64,000 nucleotides of DNA from Pseudomonas brassicacearum (GTDB lineage Bacteria > Pseudomonadota > Gammaproteobacteria > Pseudomonadales > Pseudomonadaceae), in NCBI RefSeq assembly GCF_003732265.1, contig NZ_MOBK01000011.1, positions 248,001-312,000 of the forward strand. Direction: 5' to 3'. Every line of letters begins with the position of its first letter. The first letter of the stretch is position 1. Below are positions 18,026 to 26,075 of the stretch, piece by piece. The translations under genes and the position numbers were made by a program. The notes below the pieces were generated by a model. That model saw only the letters and a list, made by a program, of their open reading frames with translations. It ran no database searches and was not told the origin of the DNA.

Positions 18026-20281
18026 ATGGCAAATGAATCGAAATGCCCGTTTAACCACGCCGCCGGCGGTGGCACGACGAACCGCGATTGGTGGCCGAAC
18101 CAGCTGAATCTGAAAATCCTGCACCAGCACTCGTCCCTGTCCGATCCCCTGGACGAGGGCTTCAACTACACCGAAGCGTACAAAAAACTCGACTTTGCCG
18201 CGGTCAAACGAGACCTCACGGCGCTGATGACCGATTCGCAAGACTGGTGGCCAGCCGACTTTGGCCACTATGGGCCCCTGTTCATTCGCATGGCCTGGCA
18301 CGCCGCCGGTACTTATCGCACTGGTGATGGCCGCGGCGGTGCCGGCTCCGGCCAGCAACGCTTTGCCCCCCTCAACAGCTGGCCAGACAATGTCAGCCTC
18401 GATAAGGCACGCCGGCTGCTCTGGCCGATCAAGCAAAAATATGGCCGCAACATTTCCTGGGCTGACCTGATCGTACTCACCGGCAACGTCGCGCTGGAGT
18501 CCATGGGCTTCAAGACCTTTGGCTTCTCCGGCGGTCGTGCGGATGTATGGGAACCGGATGAGGACGTTTACTGGGGTTCGGAAAACAAATGGCTGGGTGG
18601 CGACACCCGCTACGACAAGGCGCAAAAAGACGTGCAGGCCCCCGGCGATGTTCCACTCGTGGCCGAGCCTGGGAGAAATGAAGACAGCCGTACCGATCAG
18701 GGGCGCAATCTGGAAAATCCACTGGCCGCCGTGCAGATGGGCCTGATCTATGTGAACCCGGAAGGTCCGGAGGGCAATCCCGATCCCGTCGCTTCGGCCC
18801 TGGACATTCGCGAAACCTTCGGCCGCATGGCGATGAACGATGAGGAAACCGTGGCGCTGATCGCGGGTGGTCACGCCTTCGGCAAAACCCACGGCGCAGG
18901 TCCCGCCGACAATGTCGGTGCCGAGCCCGAAGCCGCCGGACTCGAACAGCAAGGCTTTGGCTGGAAGAACAGTTTTGGCACCGGTAAAGGCGCCGACACC
19001 ATCACCAGCGGCCTGGAGGTGACCTGGACCACCACACCGACAAAATGGAGCAACAACTACCTGGAAAACCTGTTCGGCTTCGAGTGGGAGCTGAGCAAAA
19101 GCCCCGCCGGAGCAAACCAGTGGGTGGCGAAAAACGGCGCCGGTGCCGGCACCATTCCGGATGCCCACGACCCGTCAAAACGGCGCAATCCGACCATGCT
19201 GACCTCGGACCTGGCCCTGCGCTTCGATCCGATCTATGAGCCGATTTCGCGGCGTTTCCTGGCCAATCCCGATCAACTGGCCGACGCCTTCGCCCGCGCC
19301 TGGTTCAAGCTGATCCACCGCGACATGGGCCCCCTCTCCCGCTACCTCGGCCCGGAAATGCCGAACGAAGAACTGCTGTGGCAAGACCCGATCCCGGCGG
19401 TCGATCATGCCTTGGTCAACGACAGCGATGTCGCCGCACTCAAAAGCAAAATCCTCGCCTGCGGCCTGTCGGTTTCGCAGCTGGTATCCACCGCTTGGGC
19501 GGCGGCTTCGACCTTCCGCGGCTCTGACAAACGCGGCGGTGCCAACGGTGGTCGCCTGCGTCTGGCCCCGCAGAAATTCTGGGCCGCCAACCAGCCGGAA
19601 CAACTGGCAAACGTGTTGACGAAACTCGAAAGCATCCAGAACGAGTTCAACAGCGGCGGCAAGAAAGTCTCGCTGGCGGACCTGATCGTGCTTGCCGGTA
19701 ACGCCGGGGTTGAACAGGCAGCAAAAAATGCCGGGCAAACCGTCACCGTACCTTTTACGCCGGGACGGATGGACGCCTCACAAGAGCAAACCGACGTGGA
19801 ATCCTTCGGCTTCCTCGAACCGATTGCCGATGGCTTCCGCAACTTCCTGAAAACCCGCTACCGCGTACCGGCCGAGCACTTGTTGATCGACAAGGCGCAA
19901 TTGCTGACGCTCACCGCGCCAGAAATGACCGCGTTGATCGGCGGCCTGCGCGTGTTGAACACCAACGTCGGACAAACCCGGCACGGCGTGTTCACCCAGC
20001 AACCGGAAGCGCTGACCAACGACTTCTTCACCAACCTGCTCGACATGGGCGTGGAATGGAAACCGACCTCTGAGGCCGCTGAAGAGTTTGAAGGCAGGGA
20101 TCGCAAAACCGGTCAAGTGAAGTGGACCGGGACGCGGGTGGATCTGGTCTTTGGTTCGAATGCGCAGTTGAGGGCATTGGCTGAAGTGTATGCAAGCAGC
20201 GACGCGAAGGAGAAGTTCGTCAAAGACTTCGTGGCGGCATGGACCAAGGTGATGAACCTGGATCGGTTTGATGTGAAGTGA
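18026..20281 (+). CDS. katG: Catalase-peroxidase
   Basis: A 751-residue bifunctional heme enzyme that destroys hydrogen peroxide and oxidises organic donors. The N-terminal peroxidase domain has the distal site FIRMAWHAAGTYR near residue 95. The Trp there, the Tyr in GLIYVNPEGPEG near 235 and a later Met form the KatG covalent adduct. The proximal His is in ALIAGGHAFGKTHGAGPADN near 275. The inactive C-terminal duplicate domain follows from about 440. ATG at 18026 (MANESKCPFNH) is the usual Pseudomonas start; ATG 17999 is in frame. It is monocistronic, ended by a GC-rich hairpin, and likely OxyR-controlled, though I did not locate a site. Confidence 0.95.
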   Translation: MANESKCPFNHAAGGGTTNRDWWPNQLNLKILHQHSSLSDPLDEGFNYTEAYKKLDFAAVKRDLTALMTDSQDWWPADFGHYGPLFIRMAWHAAGTYRTGDGRGGAGSGQQRFAPLNSWPDNVSLDKARRLLWPIKQKYGRNISWADLIVLTGNVALESMGFKTFGFSGGRADVWEPDEDVYWGSENKWLGGDTRYDKAQKDVQAPGDVPLVAEPGRNEDSRTDQGRNLENPLAAVQMGLIYVNPEGPEGNPDPVASALDIRETFGRMAMNDEETVALIAGGHAFGKTHGAGPADNVGAEPEAAGLEQQGFGWKNSFGTGKGADTITSGLEVTWTTTPTKWSNNYLENLFGFEWELSKSPAGANQWVAKNGAGAGTIPDAHDPSKRRNPTMLTSDLALRFDPIYEPISRRFLANPDQLADAFARAWFKLIHRDMGPLSRYLGPEMPNEELLWQDPIPAVDHALVNDSDVAALKSKILACGLSVSQLVSTAWAAASTFRGSDKRGGANGGRLRLAPQKFWAANQPEQLANVLTKLESIQNEFNSGGKKVSLADLIVLAGNAGVEQAAKNAGQTVTVPFTPGRMDASQEQTDVESFGFLEPIADGFRNFLKTRYRVPAEHLLIDKAQLLTLTAPEMTALIGGLRVLNTNVGQTRHGVFTQQPEALTNDFFTNLLDMGVEWKPTSEAAEEFEGRDRKTGQVKWTGTRVDLVFGSNAQLRALAEVYASSDAKEKFVKDFVAAWTKVMNLDRFDVK

Positions 20282-20291
20282 GGCACCTGTT

Positions 20292-20323
20292 CCACCCCGG
20301 CCCGGTGACAAGGGCCGGGGTGG
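20292..20323 (+). terminator. Hairpin after katG
   Basis: A perfect 12-bp stem, CCACCCCGGCCC with GGGCCGGGGTGG, closes an eight-base loop 11 bases after the katG stop. It has no U tract, so it is either a Rho-assisted end or an mRNA-stabilising hairpin. Confidence 0.7.
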
Positions 20324-20361
20324 CCTGACTTGGCGCCGATCGACACCACAACAAATATCCC

Positions 20362-20453
20362 CTGTGGGAGCGAGCCTGCTCGCGAAGGCGGTGTATCAGT
20401 CAGCATTGATGTTGAATGACACACCGCCTTCGCGAGCAAGCCCGCTCCCACAG
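20362..20453. repeat. Inverted REP pair
   Basis: CTGTGGGAGCGAGCCTGCTC and its near-complement flank a spacer containing CATTGATGTTGAATG. A similar spacer occurs in the REP pair at 41711. Confidence 0.93.
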
Positions 20454-20605
20454 TTTTGATTCGGTGGTGTCAGTTTATAAAGCCTCGACCCCCTCACTGA
20501 CCATGGATCAACGCTCTCGATAACGACTATGCCCAAGGGTGTTTTTTCATCGCCGGGCTCCAGCACTACAGTGGCCACATCTTCTTCCCACTCTGGAGCA
20601 ACATC

Positions 20606-20830
20606 ATGAAAAGCATCATCGGTCTTGGTTTCGCCCTGTCGGTTCTTGGCGCTACGTCCGCTATCGCCGCCCCGCATGCCACCTCGCAGGTTGTCGCCGC
20701 CGTCAAGGTCAGCCAACCGGCGACACTGAACGTCAACACCGTCGGTCTCGATCACAAGGACAGCCAGCCAAGCAAACTCTACGTCGCTGAAAACCGTCCT
20801 GAGTTCGGTTCGAAGTATCAGCGTTATTGA
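20606..20830 (+). CDS. Small exported protein of unknown function
   Basis: A 74-residue protein with a clear Sec signal peptide: MKSIIGLGFALSVLGATSAIAA, with AxA-type cleavage near residue 21. The mature part of about 53 residues is hydrophilic, has no cysteine, and ends in PEFGSKYQRY. GGAG lies ten bases before the ATG, and a strong intrinsic terminator follows after 25 bases, so it is an independent transcription unit. This suggests it is well expressed. It has no recognisable domain. Confidence 0.82.
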   Translation: MKSIIGLGFALSVLGATSAIAAPHATSQVVAAVKVSQPATLNVNTVGLDHKDSQPSKLYVAENRPEFGSKYQRY

Positions 20831-20855
20831 TCAACGGCTTTGCGCCGCTTGAACC

Positions 20856-20894
20856 AAAAACCCCGGGTAGATCCGATCTACCCGGGGTTTTTTT
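20856..20894 (+). terminator. Strong intrinsic terminator
   Basis: CCCCGGGTAGAT pairs with ATCTACCCGGGG around a three-base loop and is followed by seven Ts. A run of As on the left arm also makes it usable from the other strand. Confidence 0.93.
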
Positions 20895-20910
20895 CGCCTT
20901 ACGCCGATCC

Positions 20911-21057
20911 CTGTAGCAGCTGCCGAGCCTGTGAGGCTGCGTCCGGCCGCGCAGCGGTCGTAAACCCTGAGTACTCGCTTCTACTGAAACACCGCATCGT
21001 CTGATTTCACGACGGCTTCGCCGCCGAACGCAGCCTCGCAGGCTCGACAGCTGCTAC
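20911..21057. repeat. Second-family inverted repeat (GTAGCAGCTG type)
   Basis: CTGTAGCAGCTGCCGAGCCT followed by GTGAGGCTGCGTCCGGC recurs inverted as GCCGAACGCAGCCTCGCAGG followed by CTCGACAGCTGCTAC. It is unlike the main REP family. Other copies lie at 40658-40790 and, as a half, at 57189-57220. The last codons of the minus-strand FAD protein lie inside the right arm. Confidence 0.85.
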
Positions 21058-22479
21058 CACAAGTCGAGCGGCCAGGGCTTTGGCCTGAAGCGCTACGTCG
21101 GTGACGGCCGTGCTTTCCCACCACATGCCGCGCAACGGCGGGCCCATGGCGAACAGGCGACGGGCGACCTGGCCATTGGCGTCCAGTACCGCGCCGTCAA
21201 CCGCCGCCGCGATCCCCAGTGCCAGTGGTCCCGGTCGGATCAGTCCGCGCACCAGCAATTGTTGCGGCAGCGGTCGAGCGACCCGGCGCCAGTCATATTC
21301 GATCCCACTGGAGTTGATCAACGCAGCGCCAGTCACCACACAGGTATCGGCCTCGCCACGGCGGCGAATGCGGATGCTGACGCCGCCCTGCGACGACGGC
21401 TCAAGCCCTTTGAACGACGCGGCCTGAATCCGCAACCGCCCTTGCCGGTGCAACCGTTCCACCAGGGCCGCACTCACCGGCGGCGAGCGGTGGTGATGAC
21501 TTTCCCACCATGGCCGCACATGCCGCACAAACTGCCGACGCTGCAGGTCCGTCGCCTGATTCCACAACCGTCCAATGTGCGCCCGCACGGTGTCGAGCGG
21601 TGCTTGCCAGTCAATGCCCTGGGCGATCGCCTCGCGGCAATGCCGACGCAGCTCGCGCACCAGTTGCCGGGGTGTGCGCAGGCGGTGATCCTCCGCCAGA
21701 AAATCCACCCAGGCCGGCGGTTGCCGACGCACGTGCGGGAGCAAGCCGTGGCGGGAAAACACTTCGATAGGGCCGCGATGCCCGGCCTGTTCCAACGACA
21801 CCACGGCATCGACCATGGTCAGGCCGGAACCGATGATCAGCACCGTCGATTGTGGATCGAGTTGACGCATCGCGGCGACATCCCACGGATCGAGCGCTGC
21901 GGCGTTCAATCCGCTGGACTCGGTCTGTGGCGTGCGCGCGGCGGGGAACATGCCTGTCGCCAGCACCGCATAAGCGCCCTGCAAGCGTTGCCCGTCACTC
22001 AAGGTCAGTTGCACCGAATCGTCGTCCGTTTGCAGATCGATGACTTCAGCCTGCACATGTTCGACGGTCGAGCCATGCAACGCCCCGACGGCTTGCGCTT
22101 CGGCCAGACGTTGTTGCACGTACACGCCGAACAGCCCTCGTGGCGGGAACAACTCGCTGATCGGTACCGGTTGCTCGGCCGATTCCGGCCAGCCACCGGC
22201 GGCAATATGCTCGGTCAGCCATTGCGTCAGGTCATCGGCGTTGTCCGGGTCGACGCTCATCCGCGCCGCGTTGCCGTTCAGCGTATGACCCAATTCGACG
22301 GCGCTGTAGGCTTCGCCTCGACCGAGCTCGGCACGCGGTTCGATCACCAGCACCGAACGCCGGCCCGGCAAGCGCAACAACTGCGCCGCCAGCATCGCGC
22401 CGCTGAGACCGCCGCCGATGATCAGGACGTCGGCGTGGCGGGTGTCGCCGGTCGTTTGTGCGCTTTGGATTTCGCTCAT
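21007..22479 (-). CDS. FAD/NAD(P)-binding protein (NAD_binding_9 type)
   Basis: A 490-residue flavoprotein. The FAD Rossmann motif VLIIGGGLSGAMLAAQLLRL lies near residues 18-37. The phrase GEAYSAVELGHTLNGNAARM is typical of the HI0933/NAD_binding_9 group, and a second dinucleotide site is LIIGSGLTMVDAVVSLEQAG near 230. ATG at 22479 (MSEIQSAQ) is used because the region before it is not family-like. The last 17 residues (VVAAVEPARLRSAAKPS) are translated from an intergenic repeat. It sits downstream of an LLM monooxygenase on the same strand, 159 bases away, across a REP pair. Substrate unknown. Confidence 0.8.
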   Translation of the reverse strand: MSEIQSAQTTGDTRHADVLIIGGGLSGAMLAAQLLRLPGRRSVLVIEPRAELGRGEAYSAVELGHTLNGNAARMSVDPDNADDLTQWLTEHIAAGGWPESAEQPVPISELFPPRGLFGVYVQQRLAEAQAVGALHGSTVEHVQAEVIDLQTDDDSVQLTLSDGQRLQGAYAVLATGMFPAARTPQTESSGLNAAALDPWDVAAMRQLDPQSTVLIIGSGLTMVDAVVSLEQAGHRGPIEVFSRHGLLPHVRRQPPAWVDFLAEDHRLRTPRQLVRELRRHCREAIAQGIDWQAPLDTVRAHIGRLWNQATDLQRRQFVRHVRPWWESHHHRSPPVSAALVERLHRQGRLRIQAASFKGLEPSSQGGVSIRIRRRGEADTCVVTGAALINSSGIEYDWRRVARPLPQQLLVRGLIRPGPLALGIAAAVDGAVLDANGQVARRLFAMGPPLRGMWWESTAVTDVALQAKALAARLVVAAVEPARLRSAAKPS

Positions 22480-22556
22480 GCCATGCTCGTTGGTCAAATG
22501 GAATGCTGCTGCGTGCCACAGTAATGGGTTGCTCTCCCGCACACAAACCCACCCTT

Positions 22557-22636
22557 GGCAGGCTCGCTCCCACAGGTGACCGCGGTGCCCGAGAGATAGG
22601 TGATCAAATGTGGGAGCGAGCCTGCTCGCGAAGGCG
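22557..22636. repeat. REP pair, imperfect
   Basis: A truncated left arm (GGCAGGCTCGCTCCCACAG) faces a complete right arm (TGTGGGAGCGAGCCTGCTCG and onward). The right arm ends one base before the stop codon of the LLM gene. Confidence 0.88.
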
Positions 22637-22637
22637 T

Positions 22638-24068
22638 CTACGCAGACACCACTTCTTTCTCCTGCTGCCGCAACACTCCAAGATCCCGATAACCGGCACC
22701 CGGGTGACTCTCCGGCAACCGCGCGCCCTCCCCAAACAACTTCTCGCGCAAGGTCCCCGGCGCGTACTCGGTCTTGTACACCCCGCGTTTCTGCAATTCA
22801 GGCACCAGCAACTCCACGGCATCGATGAAGGTTTCATGGGTCAGCGCATAGGCCAGGTTAAACCCGTCCACGTCGGTCTCCTCCACCCACTCTTGCAACA
22901 AATCGGCGACCGTCTCGGGGCTGCCGACAAACAACGGCCCAAACCCGCCAATCCCCACCCAGTCCGCCAGTTCATTGGGGGTCCAGACCTTGTTCGGGTC
23001 CGCCGTGGAAAACGCCTCCACCGCCGATTGAATCGCATTGGTGTGCACATGCTTGAGCGGTTCATCGGGTTTGAACTGGCTGAAATCGATGCCGGTCCAG
23101 CCAGATATCAACGCCATCGCGCCTTCGTAGCTGACCCAGGTTTTGTATTCCTCGAACTTGGCCTTGGCCTTCGCGTCGGTTTCACCGAGGATCACCGTTT
23201 GCAGGTTGAAGATCAGGACTTTCCTCGGGTCGCGCCCGGCCTCGGCGGCACGCCGGCGAATGTCAGCCACGGTTTTTTTCAGCAGCACTTTCGACGGTGC
23301 GGCGACGAACACGCATTCGGCATGTTCGGCCGCAAACTGCTTGCCACGACTTGAAGCGCCGGCCTGATACAGCACTGGCGTACGCTGCGGCGAAGGTTCG
23401 CAGAGGTGGATGCCCGGCACCTGGAAGTGTTTGCCGACGTGGCGGATCTCGTGGATCTTGCTCGGGTCGCTGAAGATCCGCCGCTCGCGATCACGCAAAA
23501 TCGCGCCCTCCTCCCAACTGCCTTCCCAGAGCTTGTAGCAAACTTCCAGGTACTCCTCGGCGAAGTCGTAACGGGCGTCGTGTTCGGTCTGGTTTTTCTG
23601 ACCGATGTTCTTCGCGCCACTCTCAAGATACGACGTGACGATGTTCCAGCCGGCGCGGCCCTTGGTCAGGTGATCCAGGGTCGACAGGCGTCGGGCGAAC
23701 GGATACGGATGCTCAAACGACAACGAGGCGGTCAGGCCAAAGCCCAAATGCTCGGTCACCAGGGCCATCGGCGGTATCAGTTGCAGCGGATCGTTGACCG
23801 GCACCTGCGCAGCCTGACGGATCGCCGCCTCACCGTTGCCGTTGTAGACGTCGTAGATGCCCAGCACATCGGCAATGAACAAGCCGTCGAACTTGCCGCG
23901 CTCGAGGACTTTCGCCAGGTCGGTCCAGTATTCGAGGTCCTTGTATTGCCACGAACGATCGCGTGGATGCGCCCACAAGCCCGGGGACTGGTGGCCGACG
24001 CAGTTCATGTCGAAGGCGTTCAGGCGAATTTCGCGGGAGGTTCGTGGGGGCTGGGCTGGGGTTGTCAT
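22638..24068 (-). CDS. LLM-class FMN-dependent monooxygenase (NtaA/SnaA/DszA family)
   Basis: A 476-residue bacterial-luciferase-like enzyme that uses reduced FMN and oxygen to oxidise a small organic substrate, often a sulfur compound, aminocarboxylate or sulfone. Family markers are RLNAFDMNCVGHQSPGLW at the start, KFDGLFIADVLGIYDVYNG near 60, SFEHPYPFARRLSTLDHLTK with GRAGWNIVTSYLESGAKN near 120-150, and YQAGASSRGKQFAAEHAECV near 240. No flavin reductase gene is adjacent, so one must act in trans. It lies next to a FAD/NAD(P) protein and an XRE-cupin regulator. The true substrate cannot be told from sequence. Confidence 0.87.
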   Translation of the reverse strand: MTTPAQPPRTSREIRLNAFDMNCVGHQSPGLWAHPRDRSWQYKDLEYWTDLAKVLERGKFDGLFIADVLGIYDVYNGNGEAAIRQAAQVPVNDPLQLIPPMALVTEHLGFGLTASLSFEHPYPFARRLSTLDHLTKGRAGWNIVTSYLESGAKNIGQKNQTEHDARYDFAEEYLEVCYKLWEGSWEEGAILRDRERRIFSDPSKIHEIRHVGKHFQVPGIHLCEPSPQRTPVLYQAGASSRGKQFAAEHAECVFVAAPSKVLLKKTVADIRRRAAEAGRDPRKVLIFNLQTVILGETDAKAKAKFEEYKTWVSYEGAMALISGWTGIDFSQFKPDEPLKHVHTNAIQSAVEAFSTADPNKVWTPNELADWVGIGGFGPLFVGSPETVADLLQEWVEETDVDGFNLAYALTHETFIDAVELLVPELQKRGVYKTEYAPGTLREKLFGEGARLPESHPGAGYRDLGVLRQQEKEVVSA

Positions 24069-24225
24069 GGGCCGACTCCGGGATTCTGATAAAGGCTTCT
24101 AGAGCTTTTGCAGGAGTCGTGCCCGATCGCTATTCCCCGTTATTTCAATAGGTTGGTGAACCTTCCGAGAAAAATCTGCAGCTGCAGTAAGGCAAAGTGT
24201 CTATCCACTGTTGATCGGCAAACAG

Positions 24226-24801
24226 TCAGATCACCACGTTGCGCACAAACCGCGCCGCCACCGGGCCATCGTTGCGATAGGCATGGGGCTGGTTGCTGGC
24301 GAACATGAAGAACTCACCGGCAGCAATGTGCTGCGGCGTGTCGCCCAACATCAGGGTCAGGCAGCCTTCGAACACGTAGATCTGTTCGCTCCAACCTTCG
24401 GCGTCCGGTTGCGAGGGGTAGATTTCCCCCGGTTGCAGGCACCATTCCCATTGTTCCACTTCGCGAGTCGCGGAGGCCTTGGACAATAAAACGGCTTTGC
24501 TGCCGGGGATTAATCCGGCCCAGGCCACTTCGTTGATGCGGCTCGGGTCGCGGGCGTCCGGGGCCTGGATCAGGTCGCTGAACCTGACGTCCAGCGCTTC
24601 GGCCACGCGGTCGAGGGTGGTCAGGCTGACGTTCTTCTCGCCGGCCTCGATGGCCACCAGCATCCGCCGGCTGACTCCGGACTTTTCGGCCAGCGCGGTC
24701 TGGCTCAAGTCGGCGGCGTGGCGCAGACGCCGAACGTTTTGGCTGACGTGTTGGAGGACCGAAGCCCGTTGCGTGGAATCTTTGTGCACTATATTGCTCA
24801 C
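24226..24801 (-). CDS. XRE-cupin transcriptional regulator
   Basis: A 191-residue regulator. Residues about 18-75 form a Cro/C1-type helix-turn-helix (VRRLRHAADLSQTALAEKSG, then SRRMLVAIEAGEKNVSLTTL). Residues about 115-185 form a cupin small-molecule sensor (WCLQPGEIYPSQPDAEGWSE, then a late HAYRNDGP). The start is GTG. It is divergent from an EamA exporter, and a near-perfect 20-bp palindrome lies ten bases before its start codon. It therefore probably represses both itself and the exporter. The ligand is unknown. Confidence 0.88.
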   Translation of the reverse strand: MSNIVHKDSTQRASVLQHVSQNVRRLRHAADLSQTALAEKSGVSRRMLVAIEAGEKNVSLTTLDRVAEALDVRFSDLIQAPDARDPSRINEVAWAGLIPGSKAVLLSKASATREVEQWEWCLQPGEIYPSQPDAEGWSEQIYVFEGCLTLMLGDTPQHIAAGEFFMFASNQPHAYRNDGPVAARFVRNVVI

Positions 24802-24810
24802 TCGGTGGGG

Positions 24811-24830
24811 TTGGGCAGTATACTGCGCAA
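24811..24830. promoter_or_regulatory. Near-perfect 20-bp palindrome, likely XRE-cupin operator
   Basis: TTGGGCAGTATACTGCGCAA is symmetric at 9 of 10 base pairs, with core GCAGTATACTGC perfect. It lies in the 72-base gap between the divergent XRE-cupin and EamA start codons, ten bases from the first and 44 from the second. Confidence 0.6.
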
Positions 24831-24873
24831 CATTCGGCGCATTGTGCGTCCCCCTCAGGTAGCGTGCAAGGTC

Positions 24874-25809
24874 ATGACGTCGGTGAACTCTTCTTCCCTC
24901 CGTTTCTCACGGTTCAGCAAAGCCGAGTGCGTGCTGGTGTTGATCACCATGGTCTGGGGCGGCACCTTTTTGTTGGTGCAGCACGCCATGACCGTCAGCG
25001 GCCCGATGTTTTTCGTCGGCCTGCGCTTCGCCGCTGCCGCGAGTCTTGTTGCGCTGTTCTCCTGGCGTCACCTGCGGGAACTGACCCTGTTCGAACTCAA
25101 GGCCGGGGCCTTAATCGGTGTGGCGATCATGCTCGGTTACGGTTTGCAGACCGTGGGCTTGCAGAGCATTCCCAGCAGTCAGTCGGCGTTTATCACGGCG
25201 TTGTACGTGCCCTTCGTGCCGTTGCTGCAATGGCTGGTACTGGGACGTCGCCCGGGGTTAATGCCGAGTATCGGGATCATGCTGGCGTTTACCGGGTTGA
25301 TGCTGCTGTCGGGGCCGTCTGGTGCTTCGTTCAATTTCAGTCCCGGTGAAATTGCTACCTTGATCAGTGCCATTGCGATTGCCGCAGAAATCATTCTGAT
25401 CAGTACCTACGCCGGTCAGGTCGATGTACGTCGGGTGACGGTGGTGCAATTGGCGACCACCTCGGTGCTGGCGTTTTTGATGGTGGTGCCGACCCAGGAA
25501 CGCATTCCGGACTTTTCCTGGCTGCTGCTGTGCAGCGCGTTGGGGCTGGGCGCGGCGAGTGCGGCGATTCAGGTGGCGATGAACTGGGCGCAGAAGAGTG
25601 TTTCGCCGACCCGGGCGACCTTGATTTATGCGGGCGAGCCGGTGTGGGCCGGGATTGTCGGGCGGATTGCCGGGGAACGGTTGCCAGCGATTGCGCTGGT
25701 GGGTGCGGGGTTGATTGTGGCGGCGGTGATTGTCAGTGAGTTGAAGACCAAGGGTAAGAGTGTGGCGGCGGAGGAAGAGTCGGAGCCAGAAACATCGGTT
25801 GAACCTTGA
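24874..25809 (+). CDS. EamA/DMT family exporter
   Basis: A 311-residue inner membrane protein with ten hydrophobic segments in two EamA repeats: LVLITMVWGGTFLLVQHAMT near residue 20, and the second half from ATLISAIAIAAEIILISTYA near 165. The phrase SVSPTRATLIYAGEPVWAGI near 250 is typical of the family. ATG at 24874 has AAGG close upstream; the longer frame from 24718 would overlap the divergent regulator and is not credible. It likely exports an amino acid or metabolite sensed by the neighbouring XRE-cupin protein. Confidence 0.88.
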   Translation: MTSVNSSSLRFSRFSKAECVLVLITMVWGGTFLLVQHAMTVSGPMFFVGLRFAAAASLVALFSWRHLRELTLFELKAGALIGVAIMLGYGLQTVGLQSIPSSQSAFITALYVPFVPLLQWLVLGRRPGLMPSIGIMLAFTGLMLLSGPSGASFNFSPGEIATLISAIAIAAEIILISTYAGQVDVRRVTVVQLATTSVLAFLMVVPTQERIPDFSWLLLCSALGLGAASAAIQVAMNWAQKSVSPTRATLIYAGEPVWAGIVGRIAGERLPAIALVGAGLIVAAVIVSELKTKGKSVAAEEESEPETSVEP

Positions 25810-25830
25810 TAAGTTAGTTGCCGGATAGAT

Positions 25831-25930
25831 CGCCTTCGCGAGCAAGCCCGCTCCCACATTTAATCTCTGTCGTACACAAATTTTGTGTTCACTGAAAATC
25901 TAATGTGGGAGAGGGCTTGCTCGCGAAGGG
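25831..25930. repeat. Inverted REP pair
   Basis: CGCCTTCGCGAGCAAGCCCG and a slightly mutated complement (GGGAGAGGGCTTGCTCGCGA) flank a spacer containing the palindrome ACAAATTTTGT. A similar spacer core occurs at 32168-32266. Confidence 0.92.
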
Positions 25931-26032
25931 GCCAGACCTGCTAAACACAGGTCTTTGAAACAATGTGAATCAGCCTTTTTCCGTCTACCGTGTAGGATTC
26001 TGCGACAGCTTGGCGTTTGGCGATCTTGGGAG

Positions 26033-26048
26033 TGGCACGTATGATGCT
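26033..26048 (+). promoter_or_regulatory. Candidate sigma-54 promoter before the pha operon
   Basis: TGGCAC-N5-ATGC gives the invariant GG-N10-GC spacing, 28 bases before the phaA start. Only the first base of the TTGC element differs from consensus. No bound-activator site was identified, so a chance match is possible. Confidence 0.3.
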
Positions 26049-26075
26049 TCATAAACTTCCGCAGATTAGAAGCCT

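Noticed and set aside
17912..19168. Long minus-strand frame opposite katG
   Set aside because: It mirrors a clear catalase-peroxidase gene in a GC-rich codon pattern and has no recognisable product.
20396..20755. 119-residue minus-strand frame over the small exported protein
   Set aside because: It runs through a REP and opposite a gene with a signal peptide, ribosome site and terminator.
24718..24873. Longer start for the EamA exporter
   Set aside because: It would read across the divergent XRE-cupin gene and the palindrome; the normal EamA N-terminus begins at 24874.
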